DNA of 64,000 nucleotides. Origin: Miltoncostaea sp036826475. GTDB taxonomy: Bacteria > Actinomycetota > Thermoleophilia > Miltoncostaeales > Miltoncostaeaceae. The stretch covers positions 1-64,000 of the forward strand of contig DAISWG010000005.1 in assembly GCA_036826475.1 (NCBI GenBank), in the 5' to 3' direction. Below are positions 1 to 8,135 of this stretch, piece after piece. Position numbers and translations under genes: made by a program. Numbering within the stretch: the stretch's first letter is position 1; every line of letters begins with the position of its first letter. The notes under the pieces are model-generated. The model worked only from the letters and a program-made list of their open reading frames with translations. It made no database searches and had not been told where the DNA came from.

Positions 1-2577
1 CCGCTCGTGGCGCGGGAGCGTGAGCAGGCGGCCCTGCGGCGGGCGTGGGCGGAGGCGGCGGAGGGTGGCCCCCGGGTGGCGGTGCTGGCGGGGGAGCCCG
101 GCGTGGGCAAGACGCGCCTCGCGTCGGATCTCGCCCGGCGCGCCCACGCCGCGGGCGCCACCGTGCTGCTGGGCCGGGCGCGCGAGGACGCCCCGGCGCC
201 CCACGGCGTGCTGGCCGAGGCCCTGCGCCCCCTGGTCGCGTCGCGGCCGGCGGCGGCGCTCGGTCCCCTGGCCGGGGAGCTCGCCCGCCTGGTGCCCGAT
301 CTGGCGGCCCGCCTGCCGCGGCCCGTGGCGGGCGACCCCGACGGCGCCGGCTTCCGCCTGGCGGAGGCCGTGACCGGGGCGCTCGCCGCGGCCTGCGCCG
401 ACGGGCCGGCGCTGCTGCTGGTGGACGACGCCCAGTGGATGGACGCCGGCTCGGCGAGTCTGCTGGCGCACGCCGTCGGGGCGCTGGGCGGGCGGCCGCT
501 GCTGGTGCTGCTGACCCGCCGCGACGACGCCGCGCCGCCGCCCGCGGCGGCCGGGCTCCTGGCGGCGGCGCGCGCCGACGGCTCCCTCACCGCCATCGCC
601 CTGGCCCCGGTTGATGAGGCGGCCACCGCCGCGATCGTGGAGGGCTGGGCGGGTCCCGGCGCCCCCGCCGCGCTGGTGCGTGCGTTGCACGAGCGCACCG
701 GCGGCAACCCGTTCTGCGTGGAGGAGACGCTGCGCGAGCTGGAGGAGTCGGGCGTGCTCGGGCGCGGCGCCTGGCCCGCCGGCGATGCCCTGGGCCTGCC
801 GGCCGGCGTGCGCGAGGCGGTGACGCGGCGGCTCGACCGCCTGGGGGCCGACGAGCGGTGGCTGCTGCGCCTGGCCGCGGTGATGGGGAGCGCCGTGACC
901 GCCGACGGCCTGGAGGCCTGCGCCCGCGCTGCCCGGGCGGCCGGCGCCGCGCCCGTGGAGCCGGCGCTGGCCCTCGACGCCCTGGAGCGCGCCACCGCCG
1001 CCCGGCTCACGCGGGAGGCGGCCGCCGACGGGGGCTTCGACTTCGCCCACGCCCTGGTGCGGGAGACCCTCGTCGCCGAGCTCTCGGCCGCCCGCCTCGC
1101 GCGCATGCACGTGGCGGTGGCCGAGGCGATCGACGGCACCGGCGCCGACGCCGCCCCCGTCGCCGCGTACCACTTGGTCGCGGCGGGCGCGGAGGCGGAT
1201 CCGGAGCTGGCGGCCGACGCCGCCTGCTCGGCGGCGGAGCAGGCGATGGCGCGCGCGGCGTACGCCCAGGCCGCCGAGCACCTGGAGCGCACGCTCGCCA
1301 TCCCCGGCCTCGACGGCGACCGGCGCGGCGACCTGCTGGTCCGCCTGGGGCACGCCCGGGCGCGCGCCGGCGCCGGCGACGCCGCCCGCGTCGCGTTCGA
1401 CGGCGCGGCCGCGCTCGCGCGCGCCGCCGGCGACGGCGTGCTGCTGGCCCGCGCGGCGATCGGCGCCGGCGGCCTGGGAGTGGTGGTCGCCGGCGAGGAC
1501 CCGGCGCGCTCGGCGCTGCTCCGCGAGGCGATCGCGACCCTGGGGGACGGGGAGCCGGCGCTGCGGGCGCGACTGATGGCCCGCCTGGCCACGGAACGCC
1601 ATTACGCACCGGGCGGCGACCGGCTGGCGCTGAGCGCCGAGGCGGTCGGACTGGGGCGCGCGTCGGGCGACCCGGAGGCCCTGCTCGAGGCGCTCGTCGC
1701 CCGGCGCATCGGCATCTGGGATCCCGACCACCTGGACGAGCGCACGGTGACCGCCCGCGAGCTCATCGCGTCGGCCCGCGCGCTGGGCGACCTGGAGCGC
1801 GAGCTGCAGGGCCACCACTGGCTGGTCGTCGACCTGCTGGAGGCCGCCGACGTGCGCGGCGCCGAGCAGGAGCTGACCGCGCACGAGGAGCTGGCGGACG
1901 CCCTCTGCCTGCCGGCCTACCGCTGGTACGGGCCCATCTGGCGGGGCCTCATCGCCGTGCTGCGCGGCGACCCCGCCGCGGGGGCCCGGCTGGCGGCGCG
2001 GGGCGCCGAGCTGGGGGAGGCGGCGGGCGACGCCAACGCGACGTTCTTCGCGTTCATGAACGCGATCACCGCCCGCTTCATCGCGGGCCGCACGGCCGAG
2101 GAGGACGTGGCCGCGATCGAGCACTACGTGGCCACGTCGCCGGTGGGCCTGGCCTACCGCAGCATGCTGTCGTGGGTGCTCGCGGCACGCGGCGAGGCGT
2201 CCACCGCCCGGGCGCACCTGGCGATCGTGGCCCGCCACGGGTTCGCCGACCTGCCCCGCGACGTCAACTGGATGTCGGCCATGCACGAGGCCGGCGAGGC
2301 GGCGCTGATCCTGGGCGACGAGGCGGTGATGGCCGACGTCGAACGGCTGTCGGCGCCCTTCGGCGGCCGGCTGGTGCTCTCGGGCCGGGCGGCCTGCTGC
2401 TACGGGCTGGTCGACACGATGCTCGGGCGGCTCGCGGCGCGGCTCGGGCGCCCCGCCGACGCCGACGCCCGCTTCGACGCCGCCGAGGCGACGGCCGCGC
2501 GGGGCGGCCTCACGCCGCTCGGGGCGATGGCGCGCGCGGCCCGCGCGGCGACCGCAGGGCCGGCAGCAGCTCGCTGA
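1..2577 (+). CDS. Large AAA/TPR regulator-like ATPase, 5' end off the window
   Basis: The reading frame is open from base 1 (residues PLVAREREQ), so the true start lies upstream; paralogues begin with a 'LVGRE' block like the one near the right edge. Walker A GEPGVGKTR lies near residue 31 and a Walker B LLLVDDAQW near residue 140, followed by a long Ala/Leu-rich helical region typical of TPR-like repeats. This is the AAA_16/MalT-like architecture of large actinobacterial regulators, but no C-terminal LuxR helix-turn-helix is visible: the protein ends soon after the TPR-like region. It may signal through ATP-dependent assembly, or a separate output protein may exist. Its last 68 bases overlap the convergent HAD gene. 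The family call is good; the function is unknown. Confidence 0.8.
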   Translation, partial: PLVAREREQAALRRAWAEAAEGGPRVAVLAGEPGVGKTRLASDLARRAHAAGATVLLGRAREDAPAPHGVLAEALRPLVASRPAAALGPLAGELARLVPDLAARLPRPVAGDPDGAGFRLAEAVTGALAAACADGPALLLVDDAQWMDAGSASLLAHAVGALGGRPLLVLLTRRDDAAPPPAAAGLLAAARADGSLTAIALAPVDEAATAAIVEGWAGPGAPAALVRALHERTGGNPFCVEETLRELEESGVLGRGAWPAGDALGLPAGVREAVTRRLDRLGADERWLLRLAAVMGSAVTADGLEACARAARAAGAAPVEPALALDALERATAARLTREAAADGGFDFAHALVRETLVAELSAARLARMHVAVAEAIDGTGADAAPVAAYHLVAAGAEADPELAADAACSAAEQAMARAAYAQAAEHLERTLAIPGLDGDRRGDLLVRLGHARARAGAGDAARVAFDGAAALARAAGDGVLLARAAIGAGGLGVVVAGEDPARSALLREAIATLGDGEPALRARLMARLATERHYAPGGDRLALSAEAVGLGRASGDPEALLEALVARRIGIWDPDHLDERTVTARELIASARALGDLERELQGHHWLVVDLLEAADVRGAEQELTAHEELADALCLPAYRWYGPIWRGLIAVLRGDPAAGARLAARGAELGEAAGDANATFFAFMNAITARFIAGRTAEEDVAAIEHYVATSPVGLAYRSMLSWVLAARGEASTARAHLAIVARHGFADLPRDVNWMSAMHEAGEAALILGDEAVMADVERLSAPFGGRLVLSGRAACCYGLVDTMLGRLAARLGRPADADARFDAAEATAARGGLTPLGAMARAARAATAGPAAAR

Positions 2578-3154
2578 GCCCGCCGGCCACCCGGTGGGCG
2601 TCGCGCAGATCGGCCGGGTCGTGGGTGGTCGCCACGGCCCACACCGACATGCCCGCCGCGCGCCCGGCCCGCACGCCGGCGGGCGCGTCCTCGAGCACCA
2701 CGCACTCGGCGGGGTCCACGCCCAGGCGCTCCGCGGCCAGCAGGTAGGCGTCGGGCGCCGGCTTGCCGCGCCGGATCTCGTCGGCGGTGACCAGCACCCG
2801 CGGCACCGGGAGCCCGGCGGCGCGCAGACGGGCCAGGGCGAGGGGGCGCTCGCAGGAGGTCACGATCGCGGCCCGCGGCAGGGCGAGCACCTCGGCGGCG
2901 CCCGGGAACGCCAGCACGCCCGCCACATCGGCGATCTCCGCCTCGCGGACGAACGCGGCGTCCGCGTCGACCAGCCCGGGGTCGTCGACGACCAGCGCGA
3001 TCACCTCGCGCGCCGGGCGGCCGTGGTGGGCCTCCTGGTGGGCCACGCCGTCGATGCCGCGGCGCCGGCCCCAGGCCGCCCACGCGCGGTGCGCCGCGGC
3101 GACGGAGTCGACGAGCGTGCCGTCCATGTCGCTGAGCACGGCGGGCGGGGTCAT
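2510..3154 (-). CDS. HAD-superfamily phosphatase/phosphomutase-like hydrolase
   Basis: A 214-residue HAD hydrolase, probably acting on a small sugar phosphate. Motif I is LSDMDGTLVDS near residue 7 (nucleophile Asp and acid/base Asp), motif II is the VTSCE block, and motif III/IV is GKPAPDAYLLAA followed by VLEDAPAGVRAG, the classic beta-phosphoglucomutase/CbbY-like signature. The alpha-helical cap lies between residues 15 and 85. ATG is chosen because it overlaps the MFS stop in an ATGA. It is the last gene of the DeoR-MFS-HAD operon, so it probably works on the sugar or polyol taken up by the transporter (inference). Its 3' end overlaps the upstream AAA gene tail-to-tail by 68 bp. Confidence 0.88.
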   Translation of the reverse strand: MTPPAVLSDMDGTLVDSVAAAHRAWAAWGRRRGIDGVAHQEAHHGRPAREVIALVVDDPGLVDADAAFVREAEIADVAGVLAFPGAAEVLALPRAAIVTSCERPLALARLRAAGLPVPRVLVTADEIRRGKPAPDAYLLAAERLGVDPAECVVLEDAPAGVRAGRAAGMSVWAVATTHDPADLRDAHRVAGGLSELLPALRSPRGPRAPSPRAA

Positions 3155-4323
3155 CCGGCCCCCATGACGGTGGCGCCGCTCGGGGCGCGCCTGGCGCCCG
3201 GCCGGGGCCCTGCGGCACGGCGCGCGAGCAACCCGACCGCGACGGCCGCCGGCACCAGGACGCCGAGCGCCCACGGCAGGGTCATTGCGCCCGCCAGGAA
3301 CCCGATGAGCGGCGGCCCCAGCAGGAAGCCGATCGACCCGGTGGACGACACCGCGGCGATCCCCGGCCCCGGCGCGGTGCCCGGCTGGCGGCCCGCCGCG
3401 CTGAACATGAGCGGCACGCCGTTCGCCACCCCCAGGCCCACCAGGAACAGCGCGGCCAGCGCGACCTGCGCCGAGCCGGCGAGCAGCATCACCGCGAGGG
3501 GGACGGCGGTGAGGACGGCGCCGCCGCGCAGCAGCCAGACGGGGCCGATGCGCCGGTTGAGGCCGTCGCCCACCAGGCGGCCCACCGTCATCCCCGACGT
3601 GAAGACCGCGTACGCCAGGGCGGCGAGGGCGGCCGATGCGCCCAGGTCGTTGGCCATCAGGATCCCGCTCCAGTCGGCCATCGCACCCTCGGTCATCATC
3701 ACCAGCAGGCACAGCGCGGCCAGCAGCGCGACGCCGCGGGAGGGGAGGGTGAAGGGGGCGGCGCCCTCGCCCTCCGCCGCCGAGCCGGGGCCGAGCCGCG
3801 GCGCGCAGACGGCCAGCAGCAGTCCCAGGAGGGCCGCGGTGATCGCGACCGTCACCCGGCCGTCGACGCCCAGCGCGGCGCCCAGGGCGCCCAGGCCGGC
3901 GCCCGCGGCGCCGCCGAGGGCCCAGCCGGCGTGCAGCGACGACATGATCGGCCGCCCGCCGGCGGTCTCGATGTGGACGCCGTGGCTGTTCATCGCCACG
4001 TCCATCGCGGCGCTCGCCCCGCCGAGCAGCACCAGGGCCCCGGCCGTGAGCAGCGCCTGCGGGGCCAGCACCGGCAGGTTCACGGCCACCACGCAGGCCG
4101 CGCCGCCGGCCACGGCGACCGGGCCCGATCCGCGCCGCGCCACCGCCTGGCCCGCGATCGGCACCGCGACGATCACGGCCAGCGACATGCACAGGATCAT
4201 CAGCCCCACCTGCACCGACGACAGGCCGAAGCGCTCCTGGATCCACGGGATCTGCGAGACCCAGACGCCGATGACGGCGCCGTTCACCACGAAGAGGCCG
4301 GTGGTCGCGACGCGGGGGCTCAC
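3151..4323 (-). CDS. MFS transporter (sugar-type, about 12 TM)
   Basis: A 390-residue major facilitator with about 12 hydrophobic helices. It resembles the fucose-permease/YfkF-like branch often paired with sugar regulators. The segment MNSHGVHIE near residue 105 and the GRLVGD loop near residue 250 fit the MFS loop positions. The GTG start overlaps the DeoR stop (GTGA) and the stop overlaps the HAD start (ATGA), so the three genes form one translationally coupled operon. The substrate cannot be read from the sequence; the DeoR and HAD partners suggest a phosphorylatable sugar or sugar derivative (inference). Confidence 0.85.
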   Translation of the reverse strand: MSPRVATTGLFVVNGAVIGVWVSQIPWIQERFGLSSVQVGLMILCMSLAVIVAVPIAGQAVARRGSGPVAVAGGAACVVAVNLPVLAPQALLTAGALVLLGGASAAMDVAMNSHGVHIETAGGRPIMSSLHAGWALGGAAGAGLGALGAALGVDGRVTVAITAALLGLLLAVCAPRLGPGSAAEGEGAAPFTLPSRGVALLAALCLLVMMTEGAMADWSGILMANDLGASAALAALAYAVFTSGMTVGRLVGDGLNRRIGPVWLLRGGAVLTAVPLAVMLLAGSAQVALAALFLVGLGVANGVPLMFSAAGRQPGTAPGPGIAAVSSTGSIGFLLGPPLIGFLAGAMTLPWALGVLVPAAVAVGLLARRAAGPRPGARRAPSGATVMGAG

Positions 4324-5099
4324 GCGCGCAGCACGCTCAGGCCGAGGGCCCGGTATGGGTCGAGCAGGTCGTCGGGCGCGTCCGGCTCGGCGACCAGGTG
4401 GGTCACCTCGCCGACGGGGGCGACCAGGTAGGCGCTGGCGGCGCGGAGCTTGTCGGACGTGGCCGGTGCGATCACCTCGCCCGCCGCCTGGACCATGGCG
4501 CGCTTCACCTCGGCCTCGTCCAGGTCGTCGGTGGTGAGGCCCACCTCGGGGTGGAGCGCGCAGACGCCGAGCAGGCATGCGTCGGCGCGCACGGTGCGGA
4601 TCGCGTCGACGGCCGACGCGCCCACGGTCACCTGCGCGCGCTTGTCCATGCGCCCGCCGATGACCACCACCTCCGGCGTGGGGTGGTCGGCCAGCGCGGC
4701 GGCGATCGGCGGCGAGTTGGTGAGCACCGTGCCCACCCCGGTGCCGGGGAGCAGCCGCGCCACCTCCAGGTTGGTGGTGGAGCCGTCGATGAGGAGCACC
4801 CGCGCGTGGGCGACCAGCCCGGCGACGGCGCGGGCGATGGCGGCCTTCTCCGCCGTCGCGGTCTCGCTGCGGGTGGCGAAGTCGCCGGGCTGCGGCGCGG
4901 GCGGCAGGGCCCCGCCGTGGACGCGCTGGACGAGCCCGCGGGCGGCCAGGTCGCGCAGGTCGCGGCGGACGGTGTCCTCCGACACGCCCAGCTCCTCGAC
5001 GAGGCGGGAGGCCACGAGCTTCCCGTCCCGCGCGAGCACCGCGAGCATCGCCGCGCGGCGCTCCGCCCCCAGTCTGCTGGTTCGTGCATGTTCCTGCAT
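4320..5099 (-). CDS. DeoR-family transcriptional regulator
   Basis: A 259-residue regulator. An N-terminal winged helix (residues about 14-65, with GVSEDTVRRDLRDLA as recognition helix) is followed by the DeoR sensor domain, which has the phospho-sugar isomerase fold (DGSTTN, TNSPPIA and VIGGRMDK blocks). DeoR proteins usually repress neighbouring sugar genes until a sugar phosphate binds. The ATG at 5099 lies inside a run of three 10-bp direct repeats, which could be its own operator. No good Shine-Dalgarno precedes it, so translation may be leaderless. It is the first gene of the DeoR-MFS-HAD operon and is divergent from the ketosynthase gene. Confidence 0.9.
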   Translation of the reverse strand: MQEHARTSRLGAERRAAMLAVLARDGKLVASRLVEELGVSEDTVRRDLRDLAARGLVQRVHGGALPPAPQPGDFATRSETATAEKAAIARAVAGLVAHARVLLIDGSTTNLEVARLLPGTGVGTVLTNSPPIAAALADHPTPEVVVIGGRMDKRAQVTVGASAVDAIRTVRADACLLGVCALHPEVGLTTDDLDEAEVKRAMVQAAGEVIAPATSDKLRAASAYLVAPVGEVTHLVAEPDAPDDLLDPYRALGLSVLRA

Positions 5100-5110
5100 G
5101 TTTTTGCACG
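5081..5110. repeat. Three 10-bp direct repeats at the deoR-like start, candidate operator
   Basis: Plus strand reads TTCGTGCATG, TTCCTGCATG, TTTTTGCACG in exact 10-bp register. TGCA therefore recurs once per helical turn on one DNA face, and the array spans the start codon of the DeoR-family gene. DeoR-type proteins often bind direct repeats, so autoregulation is the simplest reading (inference). Confidence 0.5.
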
Positions 5111-5154
5111 ATAGCGCATCGGGCGACGCACGGCCGGGGCCGTCGGCGGTCTGC

Positions 5155-5160
5155 GATGAT
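5155..5160 (+). promoter_or_regulatory. Candidate -10 (GATGAT) for a leaderless ketosynthase mRNA
   Basis: GATGAT keeps the A and final T of the -10 consensus and sits 7 nt before GTG 5168. This is the same geometry as other start sites in the window. Confidence 0.35.
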
Positions 5161-5167
5161 GCCCGCC

Positions 5168-6385
5168 GTGCGGCGACGGGTCGTGATCACGGGAGCGGGG
5201 ATCGTGAGCCCCATCGGCGCAGGCGTCGCCTCGTTCTGGGACGCCCTGGCGGACGGCCGCACGGGCGCGCGCCGCGTCGACCTGGAGGGCGTCGGCGAGA
5301 TCAACGCCTTCCCGGTGACCGAGGGCGAGGACGCGCGCGAGCGCTTCGGCGTGAAGGACGCCCGCCGCATGGACCGCAGCGGCCGCCTCGCCGCCGTCGC
5401 CGCCGCGCTCGCGTTCGACGACGCCGGGCCGCTGGGCCTGGACCCGGAGCGGATCGGGATCTCCGTGGGCAGCGTGCACGGCGGCGCCGAGACGCTGCTG
5501 GAGGCGCACCGCACGTTCCTGGAGCGCGGCGCCGACCGGGTGGCGCCGCTCGCCATCCCCTCGTCGCTGGCGAACCATCCGTGCGCCGCGGCGGCGCGCG
5601 CCCTGGGGTTGCGCGGGCCGTCCGCCGCGCCCGCCACCGCCTGCGCCGCCGGGTCGGACGCGATCGGCACCGCCGTCTCGCTCATCCGGGAGGGGCGGGC
5701 CGAGGCGATGATCGCGGGTGGGGCGGACGCGCCGATCTCCCCGCTGGTGATCGCCGGCTACATCAAGGTGGGGGCGCTGAGCACCGAGGACACGCCGCCC
5801 GAGGTGGCGTCGCGGCCCTTCGACCGCGGCCGCCACGGGTTCGTGATGGGCGAGGGCGCCGGTCTGGTGCTGCTGGAGGAGCGCGAGCACGCCCTGGCGC
5901 GCGGCGCCCGCATCTACGCGGAGCTGGCGGGCTACGGCAGCTCATGCGACGCCGACCACCCCACCGACCCGGACGCGAGCGGGGAGGGCCCCGCACGGGC
6001 CATGCGGATCGCGCTGGAGGACGCGGGCCTCACGGCGGGGGACATCGGCTACGTGAACGCCCACGCCACCTCGACCCTGGCCGGTGACATCGCCGAGGCG
6101 CGCGCGCTGCAGCGCGCCGGCCTGGGGGAGGCGGCGGTGTCGTCGACCAAGTCGGTCCACGGCCACGCGCTCGGCGGCGCCGGCGCGGCCGGGGCGGTGG
6201 CGCCGCTCAGGGCGTCCGCCCGCGACACGCTCCCCGCCACGCTCAACCTGGACGACCCGGACCCCGAGGCGCCGTTCGACCACGTGCTGGAGCCCCGCTC
6301 GGCGCGGGTCGGCGCCGCCGTCTCCAACTCGTTCGGGTTCGGCGGGCACAACGCCTGCCTGGTCTTCACCCGGCACGAGGACTGA
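5168..6385 (+). CDS. Beta-ketoacyl-ACP synthase II-like enzyme
   Basis: A 405-residue thiolase-fold condensing enzyme of the FabF type, which elongates acyl-ACP by decarboxylative condensation with malonyl-ACP. The C-H-H triad is visible: Cys159 in ATACAAGSD, His299 in VNAHATST (Ala replaces the usual Gly) and His333 in the KSVHGHALGGAGA block; the C-terminal NSFGFGGHNA is intact. GTG 5168 is preferred because the family starts directly with RRRVVITG and a -10-like hexamer lies 7 nt upstream; in-frame ATGs exist at 5156 and 5159. No acyl carrier protein or reductase is adjacent, so it is not in a fatty-acid operon and could serve a special acyl chain. Confidence 0.88.
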   Translation: MRRRVVITGAGIVSPIGAGVASFWDALADGRTGARRVDLEGVGEINAFPVTEGEDARERFGVKDARRMDRSGRLAAVAAALAFDDAGPLGLDPERIGISVGSVHGGAETLLEAHRTFLERGADRVAPLAIPSSLANHPCAAAARALGLRGPSAAPATACAAGSDAIGTAVSLIREGRAEAMIAGGADAPISPLVIAGYIKVGALSTEDTPPEVASRPFDRGRHGFVMGEGAGLVLLEEREHALARGARIYAELAGYGSSCDADHPTDPDASGEGPARAMRIALEDAGLTAGDIGYVNAHATSTLAGDIAEARALQRAGLGEAAVSSTKSVHGHALGGAGAAGAVAPLRASARDTLPATLNLDDPDPEAPFDHVLEPRSARVGAAVSNSFGFGGHNACLVFTRHED

Positions 6386-6386
6386 C

Positions 6387-7022
6387 GTGGACGACCTGCG
6401 CGGGATCGCCGGGCAGGTGAGCTGCTCGGCGATCTGCGACGCGATGATGCGCCGCCACGTGCACCGCGCCCATGTGACCGACCTGGTGAGTCCGGCGCCG
6501 GAGCGCTGGATGCTCGGGCCGGCCGTCACGATGCGGTTCATGCCGCTCCGTGCCGACCTGATCGACCCCGCCGTCCACGACTTCTCGGCGATGCTCGACC
6601 GGGCGGTCGCGGGGCGCGACCCCGAGGGCTGCGTGCTGGTGGTGTCGAGCTGGGGGCATCCGGATCAGCCGGTGGCGGGCGGCAAGAAGCTCAGCCGGCT
6701 CGCGAACCTGGGGCTGGCCGGGCTGGTGGCCGACGCCCGCCTGCGCGACTGGGACGAGGTGGTCGACCTGGGCCTGGGGGCGTGGTGCCGGGGCGAGACG
6801 GTCCGCCAGGGCGGCGAGGCGATCATGCCGTGGGACGCCGGCGTGCCGGTCGCGGTGGGCGGGGTGACCGTGGTGCCGGGCGACTGGATCTACGCCGACC
6901 GCTCGGGCGCGGTGGTCATCCCGGCGGACGACCTGCGGGAGGTCCTGGAGGAGGCGGCCCGCATCGAGGAGCGCGACGCCGCCGAGGTGGCGCGGATGCG
7001 CGAGCGGGACGCGGCGCGGTGA
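6387..7022 (+). CDS. RraA-family protein / HMG-CHA aldolase-like
   Basis: A 211-residue member of the RraA/dimethylmenaquinone-methyltransferase-like fold. The family divides into RNase E regulators and class II aldolases acting on 4-hydroxy-4-methyl-2-oxoglutarate-type acids. The aldolase metal-site motif R-D-x2-E is present as RLRDWDE (Arg120, Asp121, Glu124), so an enzyme is more likely than an RNase regulator. The GTG start lies one base after the ketosynthase stop, and its stop overlaps the next start (GTGA), so it is mid-operon. The real substrate is unknown. Confidence 0.75.
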   Translation: MDDLRGIAGQVSCSAICDAMMRRHVHRAHVTDLVSPAPERWMLGPAVTMRFMPLRADLIDPAVHDFSAMLDRAVAGRDPEGCVLVVSSWGHPDQPVAGGKKLSRLANLGLAGLVADARLRDWDEVVDLGLGAWCRGETVRQGGEAIMPWDAGVPVAVGGVTVVPGDWIYADRSGAVVIPADDLREVLEEAARIEERDAAEVARMRERDAAR

Positions 7023-7473
7023 TCGCGCGCATCCTCGTCGTCTGGGCGTTCAACGTCGCCGCCCTGTTCGTGGCCGACGCGCTCATCGACGGCATCACGT
7101 TCGACGGCGCGTGGAAGGTGGTGATCGCGGGCGCCGTCTTCGCGGTGGTCAACTTCCTGGTGAAGCCCATCGTGACGCTGCTCTCGCTGCCGCTGATCGT
7201 CCTGACCCTCGGCATCGCGCTGTTCTTCGTGAACCTGCTGATGCTGGTGCTGACGGCCTGGCTCGTCTCCGGCTTCGACATCGACGGCTTCTGGGCGGCC
7301 GTCGGCGGGACCATCGTGGTGTGGCTGGTGAACGCCGTCCTGCAGGCCGTCTTCGGCGTGGGCGACCGGCGCCACCCCCGCCAGCGGGGCCCCCCCCCCC
7401 TCGTTGTGGGCCGCCAGGCCCNNNNNNNNNNGGCGACCGGCGCGACCGCCGCAGGCGGGCCCGCCGCCGCTAG
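7019..7473 (+). CDS. Phage-holin-family-4/YvlD-like small membrane protein, interrupted by an assembly gap
   Basis: The first 114 codons (7019-7360) give four hydrophobic helices with the PIVTLLSLPLIVLTLG segment typical of the YvlD/'phage holin family 4' proteins, which are chromosomal membrane proteins of unclear role. The reading frame then runs into a C10 tract and 10 Ns. Joining base 7360 directly to 7432 restores a natural end, FGVGDRRDRRRRARRR followed by TAG (7471-7473), 127 residues. Sequence 7361-7421 is an error-rich copy of 7432-7491, so the gap is probably artificial. The stop shares the palindrome CTAG with the convergent SCO1 stop. Start GTG overlaps the RraA stop. Confidence 0.75.
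7361..7421. repeat. Low-quality duplicate of the sequence right of the gap
   Basis: Both 7361 and 7432 begin with GGCGACCGGCGC. After a one-base length difference, 7401-7421 matches 7471-7491 at about 17 of 22 bases. The pattern, with a C10 homopolymer inside, is that of a contig end with sequencing errors and not of a biological repeat. Confidence 0.7.
7422..7431. other. Assembly gap (10 N)
   Basis: Ten unknown bases. The flanks overlap in sequence, so the true gap length is probably zero or negative. Confidence 0.95.
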
Positions 7474-8135
7474 TTGTTGGCCAGCAGGTCCAGGTCGCGG
7501 ACGATGGCGTCCGGCTCGAACCCGACGGGGTAGGCCGTCGCCAGCTCGCCGCTGGCGGTGACGCCGTAGATGAGCGCGGAGTGCTCGATCAGCTCCGGGT
7601 TGTCCTTCGGGACCTGGGTGGCGACCTGCCAGTCCTCCCACAGCGGCTCCAGCTGGGCGCGGTCGCCGACGACGTAGTCCACGAAGCTCCCGACCCGCTG
7701 GCGCTGGAGGAACCTCCGGACGGTCGGGACGGTGTCGCCCTTCGGGTCGACCGACACGGCGATGACGCGCATCTGCTTGCCGAGGTCGCTCTTCTCGCGC
7801 ACCTGGCGCAGGTTGGTCATGATCAGCGGGCACACGTCGGGGCATCTCGCGTAGACGAACGTGACGAGCACCGGGTGCCCCTTCAGGTCCCGGATGTTCA
7901 CCGTCCTCCCGTCGATGTCCCTGCCGACGAGCGGCGGCGCCTTCCGCATGGGGGAGATGGTGCCGCCCTCGAACGGGACCGTCCCGGTGTGCCCGAGGTG
8001 CTCCGGCTCCGACCCCACCGACACCACCTCGGCGGCGGCGCCGCCGCCCGAGTCGCCGCCGCACCCCGCGGCGACGAGGAGGACGAGCAGCAGCAGGAGG
8101 GCGGCGCCGATGGCGGCCGGGCGGCGGCGGGTCAT
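7470..8135 (-). CDS. SCO1/SenC/PrrC-family copper chaperone lipoprotein
   Basis: A 221-residue lipoprotein with a thioredoxin-like SCO fold. The signal peptide ends in the lipobox VAAGC (Cys25). The copper/redox motif is Cys98-PDV-Cys102 with the distal His185 in IEHSALIY, so all three copper ligands are present. SCO proteins deliver copper to the CuA site of cytochrome oxidase or act as thiol reductants. Here no oxidase subunits are adjacent; the neighbours are a laccase and cupredoxins, so maturation of those copper proteins is likely (inference). ATG overlaps the upstream cupredoxin stop (ATGA). Its stop codon shares CTAG with the convergent membrane-protein stop. Confidence 0.92.
   Translation of the reverse strand: MTRRRPAAIGAALLLLLVLLVAAGCGGDSGGGAAAEVVSVGSEPEHLGHTGTVPFEGGTISPMRKAPPLVGRDIDGRTVNIRDLKGHPVLVTFVYARCPDVCPLIMTNLRQVREKSDLGKQMRVIAVSVDPKGDTVPTVRRFLQRQRVGSFVDYVVGDRAQLEPLWEDWQVATQVPKDNPELIEHSALIYGVTASGELATAYPVGFEPDAIVRDLDLLANN

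Noticed and set aside
2594..4537. A long plus-strand frame opposite the DeoR-MFS-HAD operon
   Set aside because: Arg/His/Ala-rich shadow of G/C-rich third positions with no family motif; the minus-strand genes have clear motifs.
5105..5125. GATAGC as main promoter of the ketosynthase gene
   Set aside because: It lies about 40 nt from the likely start, overlaps the DeoR repeats, and a closer -10-like hexamer fits the window-wide leaderless geometry better.
7019..7473. Prophage holin as evidence for a prophage
   Set aside because: The family name is misleading; these are common chromosomal membrane proteins and no phage gene is near.
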